In this document: piece by piece, positions 1 to 8,600 of the stretch
Numbering within the stretch: position 1 is the first letter of the stretch
Layout of the letters: every line of letters starts with the position of its first letter
From: Chitinophaga sp. 180180018-3
Lineage (GTDB): Bacteria > Bacteroidota > Bacteroidia > Chitinophagales > Chitinophagaceae
Length of the DNA stretch: 64,000 bases
Direction of reading: 5' to 3'
Assembly: GCF_037893185.1 (NCBI RefSeq)
Contig: NZ_CP140772.1
Location: forward strand, 7,432,001-7,496,000
The notes under the pieces: model-generated
The model's input: only the letters and a program-made list of their open reading frames with translations
Databases searched by the model: none
What the model was told of the DNA's origin: nothing
Translations under genes and position numbers: made by a program

Positions 1-2
1 TA

Positions 3-473
3 TACGAACGGGCTATGCAACAGGCTGGCGCTGATATATCCCATATACAGGCGCTGATCAGCGATGTTAAAACCGGAAGGTCTATCGACAGCATTCTTTC
101 AACCCCTGCCCTTCCAGAGGCGGTAAAGGGCTTTCTTCGCTTTACATTTGATGTTATTGCCACCGGCAAACCTCATATACTGGCATCGGTATTTACTTTT
201 GGTCGGGAAGACCTGATTCCTGATATGTTTCTGGCCCTGGTAAAGGATCTGGGCGAAAAATTTCCAGGCACACTAGACATCTTTATTTACTACCTGGAGC
301 GTCATATTGAAGTTGATGGCGATCATCATAGCCAACTGGCGATTCAGATGGTAAATGAGCTTTGCGGTACCGACCAGGCCAAATGGGAAGAAGCTGCCCG
401 GTATGCTGAACAGTCGCTGCAATGGAGACATCGGCTCTGGAGTAGCATCATTGCTGAAAATGTAGTCGTATAA
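3..473 (+). CDS. DUF3050 family protein, 5' end outside window
   Basis: The reading frame is open from the first bases of the window (Tyr-Glu-Arg-Ala before the first Met at 15), so the true start lies upstream. The visible C-terminal part, about 156 residues, carries the block FTFGREDLIPDMF and an acidic, His-containing helix (HIEVDGDHH), which I associate with DUF3050, a haem-oxygenase-like all-helical family of unknown function. It ends about 85 bp before the tRNA-Phe gene. A DUF3050 protein here is probably core genome lying just outside the integrated region. Family assignment is from memory of the motif; no reaction is claimed. Confidence 0.8.
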   Translation, partial: YERAMQQAGADISHIQALISDVKTGRSIDSILSTPALPEAVKGFLRFTFDVIATGKPHILASVFTFGREDLIPDMFLALVKDLGEKFPGTLDIFIYYLERHIEVDGDHHSQLAIQMVNELCGTDQAKWEEAARYAEQSLQWRHRLWSSIIAENVVV

Positions 474-491
474 ATTTTTTTGCAAAAAAAT

Positions 492-521
492 TTTGCAATT
501 CAAAAGATTGTCTTACTTTTG
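492..521 (+). promoter_or_regulatory. Bacteroidetes-type promoter of tRNA-Phe
   Basis: TTTG at 492-495 and TACTTTTG at 514-521 match the -33 TTTG and -7 TAnnTTTG boxes of Bacteroidetes vegetative promoters, with 18 nt between them. The -7 box ends 36 bp before the first base of the tRNA. Confidence 0.6.
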
Positions 522-557
522 CAATCCCCTCACACGAGAGGGACAAACAAAACGGAT

Positions 558-630
558 GGTGCGGTAGCTCAGTTGGTAGAGCAAAGGACTGAAAATCCTT
601 GTGTCGCCGGTTCGATCCCGGCTCACACCA
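558..630 (+). tRNA. tRNA-Phe (anticodon GAA)
   Basis: Full cloverleaf: acceptor 5' strand GGTGCGG (558-564), D-arm, anticodon stem AAGGA/TCCTT with loop CTGAAAA and anticodon GAA at 591-593, T-arm GCCGG-TTCGATC-CCGGC (606-622), acceptor 3' strand TCACACC (623-629) and discriminator A630. CCA is not encoded (the next bases are CGA). The acceptor stem has one C-A mismatch (562/625) and a G-T pair (564/623); TCGCACC would pair fully. The 3' half lies within the putative attachment repeat and overlaps the recombinase stop codon on the other strand, so the mismatch may be an integration scar. Confidence 0.93.
604..619 (+). repeat. attL-like 16-bp repeat in tRNA-Phe T-arm
   Basis: TCGCCGGTTCGATCCC recurs exactly and in the same orientation at 16123-16138. 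The following bases (CTCACACCAC here, TTCATATCAC there) still resemble each other, as expected if the distant copy is a displaced and decayed tRNA 3' end. Confidence 0.5.
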
Positions 631-2197
631 CGAAAGCGGGAACATAACTGTAAAAGGTTTTGTTCCCGCTTTTTATTTGGTGCAAATCACTTGCCTGCGC
701 TGCAATCTGGCGGAATACTTCATTTACGCGCGGGGTTCGACACGTATCATTTTTCCGATTATATAATATCCCTTCAGGAAAGAGCAAAAATTGTAGCTGC
801 TGTTTCTCCCCATAATCACCTAAATCCCACAAGGACGCTAGTTTAGAAGCATAGGTAATGCACTCGTCGACACACTTTTCAAGGTTCGACACTCCATTTT
901 TGAATTTAAGCAGCTCCTGCTCAATATTTTTGCGCTCCTCCAAAAGCCGGGGCTTAAATTCCTCATATATCTCCCGATCAATTTCCTCCATAGCGAAGCG
1001 TTCTTTAAGCCGTTGCAATTTTCTATCTACCTCTGCTAATTGCTTATGAAGCTGTTCCTGCTGCGCCCTCCCTTCTGCCGTTAACAGGTTATAAGTGGCA
1101 ATCATCTGGAGCCGGATTATAGTCCTGTGATCTTCATTTACATCCACTGTATAACTATTCAACAGTGTCTTGAATGCTGAGTGCAGATTGTCGGCCCGCT
1201 TGTTGCATTTACAGCCGGGGGTATTACACTTATAATAATATTGCTGATTTTTAGCGGCTTTGTATGCCCGCAGGTAATTACCACAGTCGTCACACTTTAA
1301 AAAGCGCTTTAAAGGAATATTTTCATTTTCAGGTTTAAGGTTGTATCCCTGGTGATTTTGTGATAGAATGCCATTCACTTTTAGAAACAATTCCTTTGAC
1401 GCCACTTTTTCCTGTACCCCTTCTACTATTTTTCCCTCCAAGGCATTGTGGACGAGCAATCCACAATAGAACGGATTCCGCAAAAAGTCTGAAATCCTTT
1501 GATTGTCAAGCTTTAATCCGCGCGCGGCTAACCTGGCTCTTACTTCTTCATTGGATACTCCTTCTGCCTTCCATTCAAAACCCTTCCTGAGCAGCTTCCC
1601 TGTTTGATTGATGACAAATTCTTTTTTTCCATTTCTGCGTACAATATTATATCCTAATGGCGGTGAGGTGCACCATATTCCTTGTAATAGCTTCTCTTTT
1701 ACTCCCGCCATGCACTTTTCCCGGCGAAGCTGGTTGTCATATTCACTGAAAATAAACTGGATATTTTGTTGCAACCTCCCACTAACAGTTGTAGTATCCG
1801 TTGGCTGTGTTACCGCATAAACTAATATCCCTGCTTTCTTCAATTGATCCGCAATATACATGGCATTGGTTCCTGAACGGCTAAACCGGTCAACGCTATA
1901 AACAATGATGTAGGCAATCTTCTCCTTGCTCCTTTTTACAAAGGAAAGCATGTTATTAAACTCTTTCCTCTCATCAGTCTTGGCACTTTCATACGTTCCT
2001 CCGAAATACCCTGCTATATGATAACCACTTTTGTTGGCATACGCCTCACAGGCTTTACGCTGTGTCTCGAGGCTCATATTATTATCAGCCTGTTCTTTCG
2101 TTGAAACCCGCGTATAAATCACGCAATTCCTACTACTTGTGGTGGCTGTTTTCTTTCCTTTCGTAAAGGATTCAAAGAGGTGTAAATCGTTACTCAT
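623..2197 (-). CDS. Large serine recombinase (site-specific integrase)
   Basis: A 524-residue protein with the serine-recombinase order. The N-terminal resolvase domain (residues 23-165) has the nucleophile Ser32 in YTRVSTKEQ and the Arg-rich VDRFSRSG block at 102-109. A recombinase domain follows (about 175-285), then a zinc ribbon with Cys302, Cys305, Cys324 and Cys329/331, and a long coiled-coil region. This is the full large-serine-recombinase architecture, so the protein is probably active in integration and excision. The stop codon (623-625) lies in the acceptor strand of tRNA-Phe. Its start overlaps the upstream small gene by ATGA (2194-2197), implying translational coupling. Confidence 0.93.
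   Translation of the reverse strand: MSNDLHLFESFTKGKKTATTSSRNCVIYTRVSTKEQADNNMSLETQRKACEAYANKSGYHIAGYFGGTYESAKTDERKEFNNMLSFVKRSKEKIAYIIVYSVDRFSRSGTNAMYIADQLKKAGILVYAVTQPTDTTTVSGRLQQNIQFIFSEYDNQLRREKCMAGVKEKLLQGIWCTSPPLGYNIVRRNGKKEFVINQTGKLLRKGFEWKAEGVSNEEVRARLAARGLKLDNQRISDFLRNPFYCGLLVHNALEGKIVEGVQEKVASKELFLKVNGILSQNHQGYNLKPENENIPLKRFLKCDDCGNYLRAYKAAKNQQYYYKCNTPGCKCNKRADNLHSAFKTLLNSYTVDVNEDHRTIIRLQMIATYNLLTAEGRAQQEQLHKQLAEVDRKLQRLKERFAMEEIDREIYEEFKPRLLEERKNIEQELLKFKNGVSNLEKCVDECITYASKLASLWDLGDYGEKQQLQFLLFPEGILYNRKNDTCRTPRVNEVFRQIAAQASDLHQIKSGNKTFYSYVPAFVV
633..674 (+). terminator. Terminator of tRNA-Phe
   Basis: Twelve-base perfect arms AAAGCGGGAACA (633-644) and TGTTCCCGCTTT (661-672) followed by T residues. 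The hairpin is inside the 3' coding end of the opposite-strand recombinase. Confidence 0.8.
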
Positions 2198-2433
2198 GCT
2201 GCTTTCTGTTTATCATCACCCGTTGTTAGCGTAATAATCCTGCCTTCTGCCACATTTCTTTTTGAGCGGACGGAAAGTGTTATTCGTGTAAATGCTTTAA
2301 TCGTATCCATGAGCTGAATAATCTGTTCATCACTATAATCTCTAAAGCTGGCCAAGGCTCTCACTTCTTCTATGGTTACATCATAATCCCTGTATGAATC
2401 ATACAGGGGACTATCTCCACACTGTTGGGGCAT
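2194..2433 (-). CDS. Small hypothetical protein upstream of recombinase
   Basis: About 79 residues if translation begins at the MPQQ codon at 2433; the frame stays open to 2511, but that longer start would overlap the preceding gene. It has no domain I recognise: an acidic N-terminal part, then a predicted helical segment (EEVRALASFRDYSDEQIIQLMDTIKAF) and a basic stretch. The 4-bp ATGA overlap with the recombinase start suggests co-translation and an accessory role in the element. The function is unknown. Confidence 0.6.
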   Translation of the reverse strand: MPQQCGDSPLYDSYRDYDVTIEEVRALASFRDYSDEQIIQLMDTIKAFTRITLSVRSKRNVAEGRIITLTTGDDKQKAA

Positions 2434-2473
2434 ACCTTTTTGTTTACAAAAGTTTGATTGTAAAATGATAAAA

Positions 2474-2812
2474 TCACAATGTGCGGCGTGGATTTGCAGA
2501 CAGGTAATCATTTAACTGTGACTGGCTAAATAGAATACGCCCACGCCTCTTACGTTGTAGGGGAGCTAATTTGCCTTCACACACCAGGCAATAGATTCTA
2601 GCAACAGATAAATGCAGATAGGCTGCCGTTTCCTTAGCGGACAATAATTGGTCAGCGGCCAAATAAGGCTGCAAAGGCTCTTGGGTCCTTTGCAGCTTAT
2701 CTAGTTTCTGCTCTATCTGTTCCAGTCTGGTGAGAATCTCCTGCAATACGTCCTCCGTGCTGTTGCTATTCGTCCTCCTCATCATCATCTTCTTCTTCAT
2801 GGTAATCATCAA
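2474..2812 (-). CDS. Excisionase-like helix-turn-helix protein
   Basis: About 112 residues. The N-terminus is Met- and Lys-rich with several possible starts (2812, 2800, 2782). A short coiled coil (EILTRLEQIEQKLDKLQ) is followed by a MerR/excisionase-type winged HTH with LLSAKETAAYLHLSVARIYCL and the basic wing KRRGRILFSQSQLNDYL. This is the HTH_17 pattern common in Bacteroidetes mobile elements, where such proteins act as excisionases or control integration. It overlaps the upstream acidic gene by up to 47 bp, so one transcript with the recombinase is likely. Confidence 0.78.
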   Translation of the reverse strand: MMITMKKKMMMRRTNSNSTEDVLQEILTRLEQIEQKLDKLQRTQEPLQPYLAADQLLSAKETAAYLHLSVARIYCLVCEGKLAPLQRKRRGRILFSQSQLNDYLSANPRRTL

Positions 2813-3005
2813 TGAGGTCTTCTGCCTGATGAATAGCGTCCCTTTGCTCTTTTGTAAATTGTACCGACAATGTGATTATTTCATTCTTCTCATCGGCTTC
2901 TATGATTTCTGGCGTTATTTCTTGGCTGCATAAAAGATTGGCAACTTCAACAATAATTGCTACTGGGACTTCCAGGTCTTTTTCGATAATTGTTTTCAAT
3001 GGCAT
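2766..3005 (-). CDS. Small acidic hypothetical protein
   Basis: 79 residues ending in an extreme acidic tail (EEEDDDEEDE). The front part alternates hydrophobic and acidic segments without a motif I recognise. The 3' end overlaps the excisionase-like gene, and the reading frames are staggered as in compact element operons. It is first in the minus-strand run leading to the recombinase. It could be a small regulator or a DNA-mimic-like protein, but nothing in the sequence settles this. Confidence 0.55.
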   Translation of the reverse strand: MPLKTIIEKDLEVPVAIIVEVANLLCSQEITPEIIEADEKNEIITLSVQFTKEQRDAIHQAEDLIDDYHEEEDDDEEDE

Positions 3006-3256
3006 GTGTGTAAGGATTAGTGAAACAATAGTTCGTATACTCCTTAAAGCATACAGATTTCAATACAAACATACTATGCCCACCAAGCCCACTTTCCCTT
3101 ATTTGATCGAATGTGCTCGAATTAGCTCAAATTTTTCTGAATTTGTACAAATTTTCCATTTCTGGGGGCCACAATGAATTCTGAGGGCATAAATATCCTC
3201 GTTGAAATGCTAAAAACGCAGGTTCACTTCATTGATGACCGCTATTTACGCACCTG

Positions 3257-3490
3257 TTAAACATATTTAACCCCCATTAGAAGATAATAGAAGATAATAG
3301 AGATGTTGTCGTATCTGATGATATTTATTGCCTCTGGTGTAATATGTGGATAAGCTACGAGTATATCCTGCACTGTTTCACCGCTTGATAATCTTTCCAA
3401 TATTAACTCAACAGTAATACGTGTACCTTTAATTACGGGTTTACCCAGCATAACCTTTGGATTGATATCTATGTATTGTGTTATGTCCAT
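3257..3490 (-). pseudogene. DUF433 antitoxin-like protein with damaged C-terminus
   Basis: The N-terminal 50 residues match DUF433 closely: INPKVMLGKPVIKGTRITVE, then ILERLSSGETVQDILVAYPHITPEAI. In this family the sequence normally continues into an Ala-rich helix; here it turns into IIRYDNISIIFYYLLMGVKYV, which looks out of frame. Next to this stretch is a 10-bp tandem duplication (AAGATAATAG twice, 3281-3300), a plausible frameshift source. The usual partner, a DUF5615 PIN-like toxin, is absent downstream. An orphan, probably decayed toxin-antitoxin remnant. Confidence 0.6.
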
Positions 3491-3611
3491 TTATTCAAGA
3501 TTTGATAAAGGAATCGCCGACCAGGGAAAGCCAGCGGAGGAGACACAAATATAGTCCTGCCGGCTAGGAAGAATCAATAACTGGGTTAGTTGCTATACAT
3601 TGATAGTAATA

Positions 3612-3878
3612 TTATTGTGGCAAAAGTTCCGTTCTGTCGGTGTCTGCCTGATAGTAGACTTCATTCATCACCTCAATAATTTTCTGTTTTTCCGCATTAC
3701 TGAGTGACGGAATAACTTTTCTGCTATCGGTTGGGTGTGGTTTGTCTCTTCCGCGCATTTTACGATAGAATGTAGGAGTACTCCAATTACATTCCTCACA
3801 AACCCTCTCCCTGAAGGTGACCGGTAGCTTTGATAACATTGTATGTATTTGTAACAAAGTATTTACGGATTTATTCAT
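3612..3878 (-). CDS. Hypothetical small protein, possible HTH
   Basis: 88 residues with no recognised family. The central segment (LPVTFRERVCEECNWSTPTFYRKMRG) has the spacing of a helix-turn-helix, and the C-terminal part (NAEKQKIIEVMNEVYYQ) is helical, so a DNA-binding or element-control role is possible. It stands alone between the DUF433 remnant and another small gene, in the same orientation. Function is not assigned. Confidence 0.5.
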   Translation of the reverse strand: MNKSVNTLLQIHTMLSKLPVTFRERVCEECNWSTPTFYRKMRGRDKPHPTDSRKVIPSLSNAEKQKIIEVMNEVYYQADTDRTELLPQ

Positions 3879-3931
3879 AATGCTATTTTGTATTGTTATT
3901 AATAGATTGATTCTACGGATGGCGATGTAGT

Positions 3932-4231
3932 TTATCCACCGAGTTTATTGGGTCTTTTTACCCTCTTAACGCCTTTCCTTATAAGAAAGAAGTTTGCCTC
4001 AAGCAGCTTTTCCACATCGCCAACAAATTCGATAGTGTTCAATAAATCCGGATTATTATCTGGAAGATTATTTAATAGTAGCGTAAAGTGATCATGAGCA
4101 GCGAGAAGATTGTAGATACTGAAGAACTCTTTTAATACGGATATCGGGGCTTTCATTTCGCCGGCGGTTAGCCTAAACGGTTTCTCTACACGGGCCTTTT
4201 TCTGTGAGCCTGTTTGTTGTTTTTCTTTCAT
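3932..4231 (-). CDS. Hypothetical protein, basic ends and helical core
   Basis: 99 residues. Lys/Arg-rich N-terminus (MKEKQQTGSQKKARVEKPF), a helical centre (ISVLKEFFSIYNLLAAHDHFTLLLNNL) and a very basic C-terminus (RKGVKRVKRPNKLGG). I do not recognise the family. Such small basic proteins are frequent next to recombinase modules in Bacteroidetes islands. Confidence 0.5.
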   Translation of the reverse strand: MKEKQQTGSQKKARVEKPFRLTAGEMKAPISVLKEFFSIYNLLAAHDHFTLLLNNLPDNNPDLLNTIEFVGDVEKLLEANFFLIRKGVKRVKRPNKLGG

Positions 4232-4376
4232 AAAAATTAGCGTTTAATTTGAGGACTTAACTAATCTGATTTTTAGAGCAGCGCCAATAACATGCTCTGT
4301 AGTTTTCTAATTATAGCTGTTTCCTATAATGGGAAAGAGATTTCAAGGGGCGAACATTTTTCGGAAAACTCCGCGG

Positions 4377-4739
4377 CTATGTGCTTTCCAATACGGAAAA
4401 TGGTTCTTTACATAGCAAAATGCTCCTTAATAATTCAATTCTATCTTCATTCTTTTGACGTCTTAGAAATAATAAGGCATGGCGAAGTATTGTCTTAAAT
4501 AGCAAGCAAGAATTGTCCTTTGACAAGGTTTTTTCTCTTTTTGACCATAATTCAGCAAAAATATCTGTCGTGACATTCGTGATAACACTTACATCGCATG
4601 TTCCTGTCAGCCGAGCAACAGTACTGAATGTTTTATCACAATAGGTATTTAGAAAGTCCTCAAATACGGTCATATCGTCTTGTAGCTGATAAGCCATATT
4701 ATTACCTGGAGACAGGGTTGTTTTAGCCTTACAGTTCAT
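4377..4739 (-). CDS. Sigma-70 region-2-like protein without region 4
   Basis: 120 residues, or 105 if translation starts at the internal MAYQ. Residues from about 25 to 100 follow the layout of ECF sigma region 2: F-(x)-YCDKTFSTVARLTG, the acidic/hydrophobic VTNVTTDIFAELWSKRE block and FKTILRHALLFLRRQKNEDRI. A normal ECF factor is 160-200 residues and continues into the region 4 HTH, which is missing here; the protein stops after an unrelated LLCKEPFSVLEST tail. It may be a truncated sigma factor or a sigma mimic of the element. Upstream lies the structured intergenic region at 4810-4963. Confidence 0.45.
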   Translation of the reverse strand: MNCKAKTTLSPGNNMAYQLQDDMTVFEDFLNTYCDKTFSTVARLTGTCDVSVITNVTTDIFAELWSKREKTLSKDNSCLLFKTILRHALLFLRRQKNEDRIELLRSILLCKEPFSVLEST

Positions 4740-5182
4740 TGTAGCTCATTTTATGAATGGAGAAGAGAAATAGCTACCTGAAAGGACTTGCCAGCGGGGG
4801 AAAAACAAAAGAGACGCGGGTTAGTCCTTACCGCACTGAAGGGCTGCGACACCCTAACGACGAATAAGAACGCCCACGTCTCTTCAGTACGCAATATACT
4901 AAGGAAAGCGTGAGCGATTTACCCTATTCTCGTCGTTTTTGAAAGGTCGCAGTTTTCAGTGCGAGAATTGAAGCAAATACGCTTAATATTTAGCTGTCCA
5001 TATGATCAAGGAAGTGTTATATATTTTGAAATCCATCGGTTGGAAAAAATTTTATTGCAGAGTGAAATTAATAGAAAGTGTTGAATTTTGCAAATAAATT
5101 TCTGAAATAATCATCAAAGTTCTCATTTTCAACACTTTTAGCTTTAAATGACATTTCTAGGGTTACCTATATTGCCACTTCA
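4740..5182. other. Structured intergenic region with nested inverted repeats
   Basis: No gene is visible. AGAGACGCGGG (4810-4820) pairs with CCCACGTCTCT (4873-4883), 10 of 11. Two blocks of the same segment, 4832-4850 and 4856-4868, are also complementary to 4946-4963 and 4924-4937. Two mutually exclusive folds are therefore possible, or a long imperfect palindrome. An operator-like pair occurs at 5075-5138. The region separates divergent gene blocks (minus left, plus right). Candidate roles are a regulatory RNA, a transfer origin or a control region. Confidence 0.5.
5075..5138. promoter_or_regulatory. Inverted-repeat operator upstream of XRE gene
   Basis: AAAGTGTTGAA (5075-5085) and TTCAACACTTT (5128-5138) are perfect 11-bp inverted arms 42 nt apart, ending 44 bp before the XRE regulator's first possible start. 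This is the layout of an autoregulatory operator pair; binding is inferred. Confidence 0.4.
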
Positions 5183-5422
5183 ATGGTGAATAACGCTATT
5201 AAAATGTCAGAAAAGAGAATCCTTAATAGAATCAAAAGTGTCCTGGCGGATAAAGGAAAGACCAATATCTGGTTGGCGGAGCAGTTGGGGAAAAACAAAA
5301 CAACAATATCTAAGTGGTGTACAAATGATCAGCAGCCCACGCTGGAGACGCTGTTTGATATTGCAGTTGCGTTAGATGTTGATGTTAAGGAACTCCTCAT
5401 TTCGAATAAACCTCGAAAATAA
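5183..5422 (+). CDS. XRE-family transcriptional regulator
   Basis: 79 residues, or 72 from the internal MSEKRI start at 5204. It is a single Cro/C1-type HTH: RIKSVLADKGKTNIWLAEQLGKNKTTISKWCTND, then the QQPTLETLFDIAVALDVDVKELL helices. A protein this short is only a DNA-binding domain, probably a dimeric repressor. It is the first plus-strand gene after the structured intergenic region and precedes the 1336-residue cargo gene by 252 bp, so it may control the cargo, the minus-strand recombinase block, or both. Confidence 0.88.
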   Translation: MVNNAIKMSEKRILNRIKSVLADKGKTNIWLAEQLGKNKTTISKWCTNDQQPTLETLFDIAVALDVDVKELLISNKPRK

Positions 5423-5577
5423 AATTAAATGTTACTCTCCCGGAATCCTGACATTACTTCTGATTTACCTCTTAACCCAGCAAAATCATTTACTAGATAA
5501 TGGGGGTGTAAAATTATTGGGGTTTTATGAGTAGATGGGATACGACCTGCTTACGAACTATTTGCCTTTACTTTAAT

Positions 5578-5585
5578 TATATTTG
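5578..5585 (+). promoter_or_regulatory. TAnnTTTG -7-like box before large cargo gene
   Basis: TATATTTG fits the Bacteroidetes -7 consensus and lies 90 bp before the start of the 1336-residue gene. A TTTG at 5561-5564 is only 13 nt upstream, shorter than normal, so the assignment is weak. Confidence 0.3.
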
Positions 5586-5674
5586 ACAGTTAATGTAATT
5601 CCAATCTCTCATTGGAAATAATTTACATATAATAGTTATTCTCAGTATCGCTTACCCCTTGATCTGTAAATCCT

Positions 5675-8600
5675 GTGTATATGCACCATGATCTGAACGA
5701 ACGGGCGTACCGTATTTCCGAAGAAATAGATTTTATAAAGCCTTCCGTAATAAAACAGACAGACGAACTTTTGGAGCAGGCTGACTTAAAATGGAACTTA
5801 TCATATTTGCTTGCCCAAATTCTCTTACATGCCAAACCTTTATCTGGATATAGCTTTAATGAGCAGGGTTTGCAAGAGGCAAAAGTAATATTCGAAAGGA
5901 GTAGCTCCTTTGTTGTCGATATTGACGGTCTAAAGTCCAAGTACTGGCTGCGCAACGTATTGGGTAAGATTTGCATACCATCCAGTATCAGATATGCGAT
6001 AGGTGTTTATGATCGTATAAGATATGCGGAGGCAGAACTAGTTTTCCTAACAAATACCTTTAATCAAGATGCAAAATTATCAGCTGAGGAGCTCTCGCAC
6101 GCAGTAGTGCTCTACTTACAAGAGAAGGGTATTGAAGTAAACATAGAAAATGCAACTGTCGCTGGATTCCTTTATTGGCGCGAGATAGAACAAAGCTACT
6201 CAATAGGTCCTTTACGCGAGTACGAGCAGCTCCTTTCAATGGAAAAGGATTTCGCTTTTCTTAGTTACTTAAATTCCAATATAGGGGGAGATTTTCAGTT
6301 TGAAATTGAAGCTTCAAAGTACGATGAGCTATGCCAACAGCATAGAGCCTATTATCCTGCAGTTGATCTACAACTCATTTTAAAATCAGAGACGATAAAG
6401 AGGGATGGGAATCGTTGTCTGATTCAGTTTCAACGTAACATTGATAGTAACGTCTTTGATAAGAGTTATGCATTACTTTTTCAGTTTATGGCAGAGGAGG
6501 ATGCTGATTTACCTACGAACCGTCTGGTCGCACAGTGGCTGGAGAAGGTTTCATTATTAACGGAATCAATTCATGCACCGGACTTTCTCTCCAAGACTTA
6601 TAGAGATATGATGCTGGATGGATCAATGTTATTGCTTCTTTCAGAACAAGATCTGGTGGGCACTGAGCAGGAATATGCAAAGGTGATGCTGGATTGCCTG
6701 GAACGACGTCTTGACTTTTTAAAAATAAATGCGCCTTGGATAAATTATAGCTTTTCTAAAGAAAATGACATTTTTAGTCAATATCGGCAGCTCGTAGAAA
6801 AGTATGGACACAATGGTGGATTACCACTCGGCCAGAGCTGCAGGGCTATGATAAGCTCACTAATCCGAATAGTAGTCAAGTATGACTATTTGCGGAATCC
6901 GGTCAGAGTATACAAATTATATGAGCACGCTTTGGAGCGTCCATATTTGCTGTATAGCTTGGGATGCTGGATTGCCTGGATACAGCCATCTGTTATTCCT
7001 CTTCTGTCGGTAAACACTAGTACCGCCTCTTTGTCGCTGGTGCTTTATAGAGAGTTCAGACAGCATAATGAAAGAGTGAAAGCAAGTTTGCTAGATACTG
7101 AAGTTTCGATTGTTGCAGGATTGTTTCAGTTATTACTTGATACATTTCTTAGGACACCTCATGCCTCAGGAGAAGAAGGTGCTCAAGCTATCCACCAAGC
7201 ATTATTTGAAGTTTATGGGCAATATCATTGGTTTCTTCAGGCCAATCCAACTGAAGCGAACAAGACGAGACTGCGATATTATGAGCAGCTGATTAAAACG
7301 TTTGAGAGTATTCTTTCTACTCATATCATTGGATGTATAATGTATAAAAATGCTGTCGGTATTAAAGAGTTACTGACTGCTGTTATGACTCAGGAGCTAA
7401 ATGAGTCATTGAGCAACAGACATCTTCTGAAACTGCCAACTATAAAAATGGAGTTATTGGCGTTTTTACTGCGGTTATCAGATAGCCATTCCATGACGAT
7501 ATTAGTTTCGGATCTCCCTGGTTTGAAAAAGAATATGGTAAGCGAGTTTTTTAAATCGTATGCGCAGATATTAGAGACTCAAGCAGTTGATGGTTGGGAC
7601 TTCACTAATAATAAGGAAGGAAAATTTATACCAGTCCTTGGTGTAAATTATGCGGCATTTAATCGTATGCCCTGGGCAGAAACATTTGTTACTTTTAACG
7701 GATTGCTGTTATTGGATGACTGGCTGGATGAAGTCCGTTTGGGGATCGCAGGGAAGCTGGAAGGTGAAAAAAAACACTTCTTAATATCCAAGGTCCAAGC
7801 CTTTATTCATGGACTACTATTGGTCCATAAGGCCCTTAGCACACGCGAATATCGGTCGGATATTGGAAGAACGGGGACTATAATGAAAGTAGAACAGGCT
7901 TTGGCCAAATGGATACAGAAGTGGTCCCATGATAGCGTCGAGCATGGGGGGATTGATATATTTAGTAGCGCTTATGAGAATAATAGATTTCAGTATAAGC
8001 AGGAGTATCTTTTGCCCAAGATAGCCGTAACAGTAAATTATATGTCTGACGTGGTGAAAAATGATATATTCCGCGCGTTATTTCGGAAAGACAGTCTTTC
8101 AAAAGCGCTGCATATGCTAGAATTTATCACCAAAAGCAGGGATAGGCAGCTATTGGTAGATAAGATAGAGCAGCAGGATGTTCTAGAGTACGTTAGCCAT
8201 AAGTATTCTTATGAGGTGGAACATGTACTCAGCACGCTAGCAGTGCATGAGGAGTTCAAGCAATTGGCTAAGTCCGTACTTGAATATTGGGTAATTAGTG
8301 AAAAGGCAGATGATCTGAACGCTTCACCAGAGAAAAAGATAACCGCTTTCAGGATAAGGCTACTCCTGGCTTATTTTGATGGTAACATTAATGAAATTGA
8401 AAATATTATTAATCCTGGATTTGACCGGTATTATAGCTCTGGTTATGGACAAAATTTCCAACCTGAGGAAACACGTAATTTTTATAAAGGACTGCTGGCA
8501 GCGCAGCGAAAAGAATACGAAAAAGCAATTACCGTTTTTAACACCTTAATCAATGATACCAGGTCTATCAGACCTGAGTTTGCGGTCAATCGGTTCCATT

